DNA of 64,000 bases, from contig OX442323.1 in NCBI GenBank assembly GCA_949358305.1, forward strand, positions 186,001 to 250,000, given 5' to 3'. Positions within the stretch are counted from its first letter, which is position 1; the number at the start of each line of letters is the position of its first letter. Origin of the DNA: Strigamia acuminata. Its lineage: Eukaryota; Arthropoda; Chilopoda; Geophilomorpha; Linotaeniidae. Positions 13,532-24,740 of this stretch are shown here, piece by piece. The notes under the pieces were generated by a model. That model worked only from the letters and a program-made list of their open reading frames with translations. It ran no database searches and had not been told where the DNA came from. The position numbers and the translations under genes were made by a program.

Positions 13532-16500
13532 ATGTTCAGAAATAGTGTTTAAACCTTAGTAGAAAGCTCTAATGTAAGTTTTAGAAACATTTAACTAATG
13601 ATTTGGGAGAATAGACTTTTGATCTCATCACAGTTGACTTAGCACAAACACCACAAGACCAATGTCTCTGAATGTTCAGAAATAGTGTTTAAACCTTAGT
13701 AGAAGGCTCCAATGTAAGTTTTAGAAACATCTAACTAATGATTTGGGAGAATAGACTTTTGATCTCATCACAGATGACTTAGCACAAACACCACAAGACC
13801 AATGTCTCTGAATGTTCAGAAATAGGGTTTAAACCTTAGTAGAAGGCTCCAATGTAAGTTTTAGAAACATCTAACTAATGATTTGGGAGAATAGACTTTT
13901 GATCTCATCACAGATGACTTAGCACAAACACCACAAGTCCAATGTCTCTGAATGTTCAGAAATAGTGTTTAAACCTTAGTAGAAGCCTTCAATGTAAGTT
14001 TTAGCAACATCCAAGCAATACATTTTGAAAAAAAAATTTTGAGCTTATTTCACATCGCAGTTGACTTAGCACAAACACCACAAGACCAATGTCTCTGAAT
14101 GTTCAGAAATAGTGTTTAAACCTTAGTAGAAAGCTCCAATGTAAGTTTTAGAAACATCTAACTAATGATTTGGAAGAATAGACTTTTGATCTCATCACAG
14201 TTGACTTAGCACAAACACCACAAGTCCAATGTCTCTGAATGTTCAGAAATAGTGTTTAAACCATAGTAGAAGGCTCCAATGTAAGTTTTAGAAACATCTA
14301 ACTAATGATTTGGGAGAATAGACTTTTGATCTCATCACAGTTGACTTAGCACAAACACCACAAGATTAATGTCTCTGAATGTTCAGAAATAGTGTTTAAA
14401 CCTTAGTAGAAGGCTCCAATGTAAGTTTTAGAAACATCTAACTAATGATTTGGGAGAATAGACTTTTGATCTCATCACAGTTGACTTAGCACAAACACCA
14501 CAAGACCAATGTCTCTGAATGTTCAGAAATAGTGTTTAAACCTTAGTAGAAGGCTCCAATGTAAGTTTTAGAAACATCTAACTAATGATTTGGGAGAATA
14601 GACTTTTGATCTCATCACAGTTGACTTAGCACAAACACCACAAGACCAATGTTTCTGAATGTTCAGAAATAGTGTTTAAACCTTAGTAGAAGGCTCCAAT
14701 GTAAGTTTTAGAAACATCTAACCAATGATTTGGGAGAATAGACTTTTGATCTCATCACAGTTGACTTAGCACAAACACCACAAGTCTAATGTCTCTGAAT
14801 GTTCAGAAATAGTGTTTAAACCTTAGTAGAAGCCTTCAATTTAAATTTTAGCAACATCCAAGCACTGATTTGGGAGAATAGACTTTTGATCTCATCACAG
14901 TTGACTTAGCACAAACACCACAAGTCCAATATCTCTGAATGTTCAGAAATAGTGTTTAAACCTTAGTAGAAGCCTTCAATGTAAGTTTTAGCAACATCCA
15001 AGCAATACATTTTGAAAAAAAAATTTTGAGCTTATTTCACATCGCAGTTGACTTAGCACAAACACCACAAGACCAATGTCTCTGAATGTTCAGAAATAGT
15101 GTTTAAACCTTAGTAGAAGGCTCCAATGTAAGTTTTAGAAACATCTAACTAATGATTTGGAAGAATAGACTTTTGATCTCATCACAGTTGACTTAGCACA
15201 AACACCACAAGACCAATGTTTCTGAATGTTTAGAAATAGTGTTTAAACCTTAGTAGAAGGCTCCAATGTAAGTTTTAGAAACATCTAACCAATGATTTGG
15301 GAGAATAGACTTTTGATCTCATCACAGTTGACTTAGCACAAACACCACAAGACCAATGTTTCTGAATGTTCAGAAATAGTGTTTAAACCTTAGTAGAAGG
15401 CTCCAATGTAAGTTTTAGAAACATCTAACCAATGATTTGGGAGAATAGACTTTTGATCTCATCACAGTTGACTTAGCACAAACACCACAAGACCAATGTC
15501 TCTGAATGTTCAGAAATAGGGTTTAAACCTTAGTAGAAGGCTCTAATGTAAGTTTTAGAAACATCTAACTAATGATTTGGGAGAATAGACTTTTGATCTC
15601 ATCACAGTTGACTTAGCACAAACACCACAAGACCAATGTCTCTGAATGTTCAGAAATAGCGTTTAAACATTAGTAGAAGGCTCCAATGTAAGTTTTAGAA
15701 ACATCTAACCAATGATTTGGGAGAATAGACTTTTGATCTCATCACAGTTGACTTAGCACAAACACCACAAGACCAATGTCTCTGAATGTTCAGAAATAGG
15801 GTTTAAACCTTAGTAGAAGGCTCTAATGTAAGTTTTAGAAACATCTAACTAATGATTTGGGAGAATAGACTTTTGATCTCATCACAGTTGACTTAGCACA
15901 AACACCACAAGACCAATGTCTCTGAATGTTCAGAAATAGCGTTTAAACATTAGTAGAAGGCTCCAATGTAAGTTTTTAAAAACATCTAACTAATGATTTG
16001 GGAGAATAGACTTTTGATCTCATCACAGTTGACTTAGCACAAACACCACAACACCAATGTTTCTGAATGTTCAGAAATAGTGTTTAAACCTTAGTAGAAG
16101 GCTCCAATGTAAGTTTTAGAAACATCTAACCAATGATTTGGGAGAATAGACTTTTGATCTCATCACAGTTGACTTAGCACAAACACCACAAGTCCAATGT
16201 CTCTGAATGTTCAGAAATAGTGTTTAAACCTTAGTAGAAGGCTCCAATGTAAGTTTTAGAAACATCTAACTAATGATTTGGGAGAATAGACTTTTGATCT
16301 CATCACAGTTGACTTAGCACAAACACCACAAGACCAATATTTCTGAATGTTCAGAAATAGTGTTTAAACCTTAGTAGAAGGCTCCAATGTAAGTTTTAGA
16401 AACATCTAACTAATGATTTGGGAGAATAGACTTTTGATCTCATCACAGTTGACTTAGCACAAACACCACAAGATTAATGTCTCTGAATGTTCCGAAATAG

Positions 16501-17053
16501 TGTTTAAACCTTAGTAGAAGGCTCCAATGTAAGTTTTAGAAACATCTAACTAATGATTTGGGAGAATAGACTTTTGATCTCATCACAGTTGACTTAGCAC
16601 AAACACCACAAGACCAATGTCTCTGAATGTTCAGAAATAGTGTTTAAACCTTAGTAGAAGGCTCCAATGTAAGTTTTAGAAACATCTAACTAATGATTTG
16701 GGAGAATAGACTTTTGATCTCATCACAGTTGACTTAGCACAAACACCACAAGACCAATGTTTCTGAATGTTCAGAAATAGTGTTTAAACCTTAGTAGAAG
16801 GCTCCAATGTAAGTTTTAGAAACATCTAACCAATGATTTGGGAGAATAGACTTTTGATCTCATCACAGTTGACTTAGCACAAACACCACAAGTCCAATGT
16901 CTCTGAATGTTCAGAAATAGTGTTTAAACCTTAGTAGAAGCCTTCAATGTAAGTTTTAGCAACATCCAAGCAATACATTTTGAAAAAAAAATTTTGAGCT
17001 TATTTCACATCGCAGTTGACTTAGCACAAACACCACAAGACCAATGTCTCTGA
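13532..17053. repeat. 3522-bp higher-order repeat, complete copy 1
   Basis: Unit of 25 monomers in blocks of 567 bp (3+E), 987 bp (6+E) and 1968 bp (13+E, one of the 13 being 141 bp). The opening marker monomer has AAAGCTCTAATG and ACATTTAAC. The next copy has the same length and the same order of variants; I saw only isolated differences, for example AATATCTCTGA here (about 14930) against AATGTCTCTGA in copy 2. Confidence 0.93.
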
Positions 17054-20000
17054 ATGTTCAGAAATAGTGTTTAAACCTTAGTAGAAAGCTCTAATGTAAG
17101 TTTTAGAAACATTTAACTAATGATTTGGGAGAATAGACTTTTGATCTCATCACAGTTGACTTAGCACAAACACCACAAGACCAATGTCTCTGAATGTTCA
17201 GAAATAGTGTTTAAACCTTAGTAGAAGGCTCCAATGTAAGTTTTAGAAACATCTAACTAATGATTTGGGAGAATAGACTTTTGATCTCATCACAGATGAC
17301 TTAGCACAAACACCACAAGACCAATGTCTCTGAATGTTCAGAAATAGGGTTTAAACCTTAGTAGAAGGCTCCAATGTAAGTTTTAGAAACATCTAACTAA
17401 TGATTTGGGAGAATAGACTTTTGATCTCATCACAGATGACTTAGCACAAACACCACAAGTCCAATGTCTCTGAATGTTCAGAAATAGTGTTTAAACCTTA
17501 GTAGAAGCCTTCAATGTAAGTTTTAGCAACATCCAAGCAATACATTTTGAAAAAAAAATTTTGAGCTTATTTCACATCGCAGTTGACTTAGCACAAACAC
17601 CACAAGACCAATGTCTCTGAATGTTCAGAAATAGTGTTTAAACCTTAGTAGAAAGCTCCAATGTAAGTTTTAGAAACATCTAACTAATGATTTGGAAGAA
17701 TAGACTTTTGATCTCATCACAGTTGACTTAGCACAAACACCACAAGTCCAATGTCTCTGAATGTTCAGAAATAGTGTTTAAACCATAGTAGAAGGCTCCA
17801 ATGTAAGTTTTAGAAACATCTAACTAATGATTTGGGAGAATAGACTTTTGATCTCATCACAGTTGACTTAGCACAAACACCACAAGATTAATGTCTCTGA
17901 ATGTTCAGAAATAGTGTTTAAACCTTAGTAGAAGGCTCCAATGTAAGTTTTAGAAACATCTAACTAATGATTTGGGAGAATAGACTTTTGATCTCATCAC
18001 AGTTGACTTAGCACAAACACCACAAGACCAATGTCTCTGAATGTTCAGAAATAGTGTTTAAACCTTAGTAGAAGGCTCCAATGTAAGTTTTAGAAACATC
18101 TAACTAATGATTTGGGAGAATAGACTTTTGATCTCATCACAGTTGACTTAGCACAAACACCACAAGACCAATGTTTCTGAATGTTCAGAAATAGTGTTTA
18201 AACCTTAGTAGAAGGCTCCAATGTAAGTTTTAGAAACATCTAACCAATGATTTGGGAGAATAGACTTTTGATCTCATCACAGTTGACTTAGCACAAACAC
18301 CACAAGTCTAATGTCTCTGAATGTTCAGAAATAGTGTTTAAACCTTAGTAGAAGCCTTCAATTTAAATTTTAGCAACATCCAAGCACTGATTTGGGAGAA
18401 TAGACTTTTGATCTCATCACAGTTGACTTAGCACAAACACCACAAGTCCAATGTCTCTGAATGTTCAGAAATAGTGTTTAAACCTTAGTAGAAGCCTTCA
18501 ATGTAAGTTTTAGCAACATCCAAGCAATACATTTTGAAAAAAAAATTTTGAGCTTATTTCACATCGCAGTTGACTTAGCACAAACACCACAAGACCAATG
18601 TCTCTGAATGTTCAGAAATAGTGTTTAAACCTTAGTAGAAGGCTCCAATGTAAGTTTTAGAAACATCTAACTAATGATTTGGAAGAATAGACTTTTGATC
18701 TCATCACAGTTGACTTAGCACAAACACCACAAGACCAATGTTTCTGAATGTTTAGAAATAGTGTTTAAACCTTAGTAGAAGGCTCCAATGTAAGTTTTAG
18801 AAACATCTAACCAATGATTTGGGAGAATAGACTTTTGATCTCATCACAGTTGACTTAGCACAAACACCACAAGACCAATGTTTCTGAATGTTCAGAAATA
18901 GTGTTTAAACCTTAGTAGAAGGCTCCAATGTAAGTTTTAGAAACATCTAACCAATGATTTGGGAGAATAGACTTTTGATCTCATCACAGTTGACTTAGCA
19001 CAAACACCACAAGACCAATGTCTCTGAATGTTCAGAAATAGGGTTTAAACCTTAGTAGAAGGCTCTAATGTAAGTTTTAGAAACATCTAACTAATGATTT
19101 GGGAGAATAGACTTTTGATCTCATCACAGTTGACTTAGCACAAACACCACAAGACCAATGTCTCTGAATGTTCAGAAATAGCGTTTAAACATTAGTAGAA
19201 GGCTCCAATGTAAGTTTTAGAAACATCTAACCAATGATTTGGGAGAATAGACTTTTGATCTCATCACAGTTGACTTAGCACAAACACCACAAGACCAATG
19301 TCTCTGAATGTTCAGAAATAGGGTTTAAACCTTAGTAGAAGGCTCTAATGTAAGTTTTAGAAACATCTAACTAATGATTTGGGAGAATAGACTTTTGATC
19401 TCATCACAGTTGACTTAGCACAAACACCACAAGACCAATGTCTCTGAATGTTCAGAAATAGCGTTTAAACATTAGTAGAAGGCTCCAATGTAAGTTTTTA
19501 AAAACATCTAACTAATGATTTGGGAGAATAGACTTTTGATCTCATCACAGTTGACTTAGCACAAACACCACAACACCAATGTTTCTGAATGTTCAGAAAT
19601 AGTGTTTAAACCTTAGTAGAAGGCTCCAATGTAAGTTTTAGAAACATCTAACCAATGATTTGGGAGAATAGACTTTTGATCTCATCACAGTTGACTTAGC
19701 ACAAACACCACAAGTCCAATGTCTCTGAATGTTCAGAAATAGTGTTTAAACCTTAGTAGAAGGCTCCAATGTAAGTTTTAGAAACATCTAACTAATGATT
19801 TGGGAGAATAGACTTTTGATCTCATCACAGTTGACTTAGCACAAACACCACAAGACCAATATTTCTGAATGTTCAGAAATAGTGTTTAAACCTTAGTAGA
19901 AGGCTCCAATGTAAGTTTTAGAAACATCTAACTAATGATTTGGGAGAATAGACTTTTGATCTCATCACAGTTGACTTAGCACAAACACCACAAGATTAAT

Positions 20001-20575
20001 GTCTCTGAATGTTCCGAAATAGTGTTTAAACCTTAGTAGAAGGCTCCAATGTAAGTTTTAGAAACATCTAACTAATGATTTGGGAGAATAGACTTTTGAT
20101 CTCATCACAGTTGACTTAGCACAAACACCACAAGACCAATGTCTCTGAATGTTCAGAAATAGTGTTTAAACCTTAGTAGAAGGCTCCAATGTAAGTTTTA
20201 GAAACATCTAACTAATGATTTGGGAGAATAGACTTTTGATCTCATCACAGTTGACTTAGCACAAACACCACAAGACCAATGTTTCTGAATGTTCAGAAAT
20301 AGTGTTTAAACCTTAGTAGAAGGCTCCAATGTAAGTTTTAGAAACATCTAACCAATGATTTGGGAGAATAGACTTTTGATCTCATCTCAGTTGACTTAGC
20401 ACAAACACCACAAGTCCAATGTCTCTGAATGTTCAGAAATAGTGTTTAAACCTTAGTAGAAGCCTTCAATGTAAGTTTTAGCAACATCCAAGCAATACAT
20501 TTTGAAAAAAAAATTTTGAGCTTATTTCACATCGCAGTTGACTTAGCACAAACACCACAAGACCAATGTCTCTGA
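17054..20575. repeat. 3522-bp higher-order repeat, complete copy 2
   Basis: Immediate tandem duplicate of 13532-17053 with the same 567/987/1968-bp block structure and the same 141-bp monomer (19448). A private change, CTCATCTCAG for CTCATCACAG, is visible near 20385. The near identity points to recent amplification or homogenisation of a 25-monomer unit. Confidence 0.93.
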
Positions 20576-21983
20576 ATGTTCAGAAATAGCGTTTAAACAT
20601 TAGTAGAAGGCTCCAATGTAAGTTTTAGAAACATCTAACCAATGATTTGGGAGAATAGACTTTTGATCTCATCACAGTTGACTTAGCACAAACACCACAA
20701 GACCAATGTCTCTGAATGTTCAGAAATAGGGTTTAAACCTTAGTAGAAGGCTCTAATGTAAGTTTTAGAAACATCTAACTAATGATTTGGGAGAATAGAC
20801 TTTTGATCTCATCACAGTTGACTTAGCACAAACACCACAAGACCAATGTCTCTGAATGTTCAGAAATAGCGTTTAAACATTAGTAGAAGGCTCCAATGTA
20901 AGTTTTTAAAAACATCTAACTAATGATTTGGGAGAATAGACTTTTGATCTCATCACAGTTGACTTAGCACAAACACCACAACACCAATGTTTCTGAATGT
21001 TCAGAAATAGTGTTTAAACCTTAGTAGAAGGCTCCAATGTAAGTTTTAGAAACATCTAACCAATGATTTGGGAGAATAGACTTTTGATCTCATCACAGTT
21101 GACTTAGCACAAACACCACAAGTCCAATGTCTCTGAATGTTCAGAAATAGTGTTTAAACCTTAGTAGAAGGCTCCAATGTAAGTTTTAGAAACATCTAAC
21201 TAATGATTTGGGAGAATAGACTTTTGATCTCATCACAGTTGACTTAGCACAAACACCACAAGACCAATATTTCTGAATGTTCAGAAATAGTGTTTAAACC
21301 TTAGTAGAAGGCTCCAATGTAAGTTTTAGAAACATCTAACTAATGATTTGGGAGAATAGACTTTTGATCTCATCACAGTTGACTTAGCACAAACACCACA
21401 AGATTAATGTCTCTGAATGTTCCGAAATAGTGTTTAAACCTTAGTAGAAGGCTCCAATGTAAGTTTTAGAAACATCTAACTAATGATTTGGGAGAATAGA
21501 CTTTTGATCTCATCACAGTTGACTTAGCACAAACACCACAAGACCAATGTCTCTGAATGTTCAGAAATAGTGTTTAAACCTTAGTAGAAGGCTCCAATGT
21601 AAGTTTTAGAAACATCTAACTAATGATTTGGGAGAATAGACTTTTGATCTCATCACAGTTGACTTAGCACAAACACCACAAGACCAATGTTTCTGAATGT
21701 TCAGAAATAGTGTTTAAACCTTAGTAGAAGGCTCCAATGTAAGTTTTAGAAACATCTAACCAATGATTTGGGAGAATAGACTTTTGATCTCATCACAGTT
21801 GACTTAGCACAAACACCACAAGTCCAATGTCTCTGAATGTTCAGAAATAGTGTTTAAACCTTAGTAGAAGCCTTCAATGTAAGTTTTAGCAACATCCAAG
21901 CAATACATTTTGAAAAAAAAATTTTGAGCTTATTTCACATCGCAGTTGACTTAGCACAAACACCACAAGACCAATGTCTCTGA
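20576..21983. repeat. Truncated HOR copy (last 10 monomers)
   Basis: These 1408 bp correspond to the last ten monomers of the 3522-bp unit (compare 15646-17053), including the 141-bp monomer at 20856 and the closing type E at 21837. The first 15 monomers are missing, as expected from unequal exchange between two copies out of register. Confidence 0.85.
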
Positions 21984-22635
21984 ATGTTCAGAAATAGTGT
22001 TTAAACCTTAGTAGAAAGCTCTAATGTAAGTTTTAGAAACATTTAACTAATGATTTGGGAGAATAGACTTTTGATCTCATCACAGTTGACTTAGCACAAA
22101 CACCACAAGACCAATGTCTCTGAATGTTCAGAAATAGTGTTTAAACCTTAGTAGAAGGCTCCAATGTAAGTTTTAGAAACATCTAACTAATGATTTGGGA
22201 GAATAGACTTTTGATCTCATCACAGATGACTTAGCACAAACACCACAAGACCAATGTCTCTGAATGTTCAGAAATAGGGTTTAAATCTTAGTAGAAGGCT
22301 CCAATGTAAGTTTTAGAAACATCTAACTAATGATTTGGGAGAATAGACTTTTGATCTCATCACAGATGACTTAGCACAAACACCACAAGTCCAATGTCTC
22401 TGAATGTTCAGAAATAGTGTTTAAACCTTAGTAGAAGCCTTCAATGTAAGTTTTAGCAACATCCAAGCAATACATTTTGAAAAAAAAATTTTGAGCTTAT
22501 TTCACATCGCAGTTGACTTAGCACAAACACCACAAGACCAATGTCTCTGAATGTTCAGAAATAGTGTTTAAACCTTAGTAGAAGCTCCAATGTAAGTTTT
22601 AGAAACATCTAACTAATGATTTGGGAGAATAGACT
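21984..22635. repeat. HOR copy interrupted by the transposon, left part
   Basis: A fresh unit opens at 21984 with the marker monomer and completes its 567-bp block (type E at 22404). The first monomer of the next block (22551) is cut after 85 bases. That monomer has AGAAGCTCC where its counterparts have AGAAAGCTCC, a one-base deletion, and GGGAG where counterparts at 12405, 14099 and 17621 have GGAAG. A private change, GTTTAAATC for GTTTAAACC, is present near 22280. Confidence 0.9.
22632..22635. repeat. Target site duplication, left (GACT)
   Basis: The uninterrupted monomer reads AATAGACTTTTGATC. Left of the element the satellite ends AATAGACT and right of it resumes GACTTTTGATC, so GACT is present twice. 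A 4-bp duplication is typical of retroviral-type integrases. Confidence 0.92.
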
Positions 22636-22657
22636 TGTTGCGAGCAGATACGCAACA
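22636..22657. other. Terminal hairpin at LTR start
   Basis: The first bases TGTTGCG (22636-22642) pair perfectly with CGCAACA (22651-22657) across an 8-base loop; the same structure is at 29645-29666 in the 3' LTR. The LTR end has a comparable fold, with CAGCAA and TTGCTG arms just inside the terminal GGCAACA. Confidence 0.6.
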
Positions 22658-23090
22658 AAATAATATTCAGAAAAGGGAGAGAAACTTTGGTTCATTTGCA
22701 TGATTCGAGTTACCATTCGTGGAATGTTTACCTTGTGAGTTGTCGGGGTTAGCTGAATCGTTTCGGTCATTTCGTTTCTTTAAAAGTCTCAATTTCTCGA
22801 AGAGTTCGCAACGTTAGAATTGAGAGGTGAGCGTGTCGCGCCATCTTGTGTTAAGTTCGGGCATCGGGTTTATCTACAAAGGAAAAGTCAAGGTTTTTAA
22901 TTTCGGTTCCGGTTAGTTTGAATAGTTTTCGAGAACTTATCTGACACGGTACAGGCAGGCATTGGGTCGCTGATTGAAGGCGATAACGGCGAGGATGGGT
23001 TTCAAAGCGAAAAGCGAAGTCGTTGTTGATTATCGAGCGGTTTGGTCTGGTCGGAGCGCACTCGGAAAGATGTTGTTTTGAAGCTGTAGA

Positions 23091-23100
23091 TTTAAATATA
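23091..23100 (+). promoter_or_regulatory. Possible TATA-like element, 5' LTR
   Basis: TTTAAATATA is the best TATA-like run upstream of the poly(A) signal; the 3' LTR copy is at 30100-30109. If used, transcription would start near 23120-23130 and R would be about 860 nt, unusually long. Many insect LTR elements lack a TATA box, so this is only a candidate. Confidence 0.25.
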
Positions 23101-23655
23101 TTAGGTCAGAAACTTTTTAGTCGATTAAATAAATAGCTTTGGATGTGGTTTACCGCAGAATTAGATCCGATGAGTCGGCGTGGGGCAGAGGAGAAGTTCC
23201 GTTGGTCACCAAGGAGCGTTGGTCGGTTGGATCCGCCATTAGGAGACAGTTGGTGCAACGAGCCTCGTTATCGACCGAGATTCATGTTGATTTAGTAAAA
23301 AGATTCTTTCGTGTTCGGTTCTTGTTATGAGAGTTTATTGAGATTTAGAATTATTTGGTTGCTTATTTATTCGTTGATTTTGGTTCCGATTTAGATTCAC
23401 GGGATAAAATAGAGGTCACGTGATTTCACAGAGTTTTTGTCATTTCGTTCAGGTTCGGGTTTTGGGAAACACTCGGATATCTTCAAATTTAGTTCGGGTG
23501 ATGAGAATATAGTTCCGTGGCACCCAAATGAATAATTGCAGGAACACATCGAACAATTAGAATTGTTATTGAGTTTTTATTCGTAATTAAAAGCGTAATC
23601 GTGTGTGTGTGGCCGAGGTTTTCTTGAGGCTTAATTTTACGGCGATTGCATACAA

Positions 23656-23670
23656 TGCCGCCTCGCGGCA
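23656..23670. other. Small GC hairpin in LTR
   Basis: TGCCGC and GCGGCA pair around a CTC loop; the 3' LTR copy is at 30665-30679. A second small hairpin, TGAGGT-TTAC-ACCTCA, follows a T run at 23741-23756 (30750-30765 in the other LTR). Function unknown. Confidence 0.5.
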
Positions 23671-23945
23671 AAGTTGCGCATTTTCGGGTTTTATAGATTC
23701 TCCTCTGTGTTCGTTGAGAATGTTAATTGCGGGTTTTTTTTGAGGTTTACACCTCACTCTAATTTATGTTACTGTCTTTAAATATTCTTTGAGTTCAGAT
23801 GTGTTTATTGGCAGTGTATCTTCAATGTTAGATTAGGTTTTAAGTTTAAGTCTTAGGTCTCAACGGCTGTTGTGATCTTGAAGTACGGAAGCCTGTAGGA
23901 GACAGTGTTGGTTGAGATATTATCCCTTTATTGTGTCAATAATGC

Positions 23946-23988
23946 GCTCGTGTCTTTTTCTATTGTAATAAAAGGCTGTGACACGAGC
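23946..23988 (+). promoter_or_regulatory. Poly(A) signal inside a 9-bp hairpin, 5' LTR
   Basis: GCTCGTGTC (23946-23954) is perfectly complementary to GACACGAGC (23980-23988). The 25-nt loop contains AATAAA at 23967-23972. In RNA the signal would sit in the hairpin loop, resembling the poly(A) hairpin of some retroviruses. The pairing is seen directly; the regulatory role is inferred. Confidence 0.7.
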
Positions 23989-24384
23989 TAAGCGATTGTA
24001 CAAGTAGTTATAGTTTTGATTTGAACGATTAAACATCGTTTTATTTTTGTTCGCAAATAAGAACGAGTGTTTCTTTTCGTTTTCACACGAGCGCGAGATT
24101 CGAATCTACGCCATCTTTGATTTGCGAAAGACGATATTGATATTCGAGCCCGAATATCCGCCAACCGTCATGTTTAGAGCAAAAGCCAGGTTCTCGAGTT
24201 TCGGTCGACATGGAGAGGACAATGAGGGCCAAGTCAGAAAACATGAGATGCGTTATCAGATGTCAGAATGGTTTCAATCGAGTCGAGTAGTTAAAAGTGC
24301 TGTGCGAAGATTTGATCGCTCGAATGTTTATTACGAGGTGCGTGAGTTGCCGGTTCTTGCAGCAATCACTGCTTGCTGGCAACA

Positions 24385-24740
24385 TAGCCCTTTTTGTGGT
24401 GCCGTGACCAGGATTCGTCGGGTAGACGAGGAGAGAGCCAGCAACCAGAGGAGAATAGAAGTCCCAGGGTCGCAAAAGCAAGCAGCCGACGTCAACAGAG
24501 AAGTGCCCGCACTGATGGGTTGAGGGCGAAGCGGCAAGCGGTCTCTCGTCGGGCGGTAATCAAGTCGAAAGAGATTTGGGAAAAATACGTCGCGGGAGGT
24601 CGGTTGATCCGAAAGCGTCGGTCGAGCCGTCGGAAGGGACAATGGCGTCGCGGGGCCGGAATGAAGAAGGTTGCGGAAATTAAGCAGTCGGCGTACAAAG
24701 AAGGAGGAACGATCGGAACCCTGAATCTCGGGCGAGCCTA
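24385..24740 (+). other. Internal leader, GC-richer, after the primer site
   Basis: About 350 bases from the 5' LTR to 24740. It is purine- and CG-rich and differs in composition from the A/T-rich remainder of the internal region. One frame stays open across it (24394-24741, 115 codons, starting TTG) and would give a very arginine-rich peptide with no gag motif. Another open frame runs in from the LTR (ATG at 24170, stop at 24523) straight through the primer site. In LTR elements this position is untranslated leader that often holds the RNA packaging signal, and I take it as that. A decayed N-terminal gag remnant is possible. Confidence 0.5.
24397..24417 (+). promoter_or_regulatory. Primer-binding site, tRNA-His type
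   Basis: Begins TGGTGCCGTGACC twelve bases after the 5' LTR. Its reverse complement ends TCACGGCACCA, preceded by TTCGAATCC-type T-loop sequence. That is the 3' end of an animal tRNA-His, whose acceptor starts GCCGTGA. The match runs 21 nt, through the acceptor stem and the 3' side of the T arm into the T loop. The 3' T-stem bases CCTGG agree with insect tRNA-His as I remember it, whereas vertebrate copies usually have another sequence there. The 12-nt gap to the LTR is longer than usual. The tRNA identity comes from memory of the family, not from a search. Confidence 0.8.

Larger units (their letters stand above)
1..22635. repeat. Satellite array, left part (140-bp monomer)
   Basis: Head-to-tail tandem repeat with a 140-bp period, taking ATGTTCAGAAATAGTG as monomer start. 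Starts fall at 1, 141, 281 and so on. There are 160 complete monomers: 136 of 140 bp, 21 of 147 bp and 3 of 141 bp (15926, 19448, 20856). A final monomer at 22551 is cut after 85 bases by the transposon. Most copies differ at only a few recurrent positions: the tail triplet before AATGTCTCTGA, TAGTG/TAGGG/TAGCG before TTTAAAC, AAAGCTCC/AAGGCTCC/AAGACTCC, and CTAACTAATG/CTAACCAATG. Stop codons occur in every frame, so no protein is encoded. The size and homogeneity fit centromeric or pericentromeric satellite, but that location is inferred. I do not recognise the family by name. Confidence 0.99.
22636..24384 (+). repeat. 5' LTR
   Basis: A 1749-bp direct repeat whose mate starts exactly 7009 bp further on. 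Reading both copies line by line I found no difference. It begins TGTTGCGAGC and ends GCTGGCAACA, giving a 6-bp terminal inverted repeat of the canonical TG...CA type. It contains an A/T-rich TATA-like stretch (23091), a poly(A) signal within a hairpin (23946-23988), smaller hairpins at 23656-23670 and 23741-23756, and a short GT run at 23601-23612. Base composition is clearly richer in CG steps and GC than the satellite around it. At 1.7 kb it is long for an animal LTR. The extent of R cannot be fixed from sequence alone. Confidence 0.96.

Noticed and set aside
1-22635. CRISPR array
   Set aside because: The repeat is one continuous 140-bp unit without unique spacers, no cas genes are present, and the neighbours are a eukaryotic-type retroelement.
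23139-23330. 63-codon open frame in each LTR (also 30148-30339)
   Set aside because: It starts with TTG, shows no family motif, and is identical in both LTRs only because the LTRs are identical.
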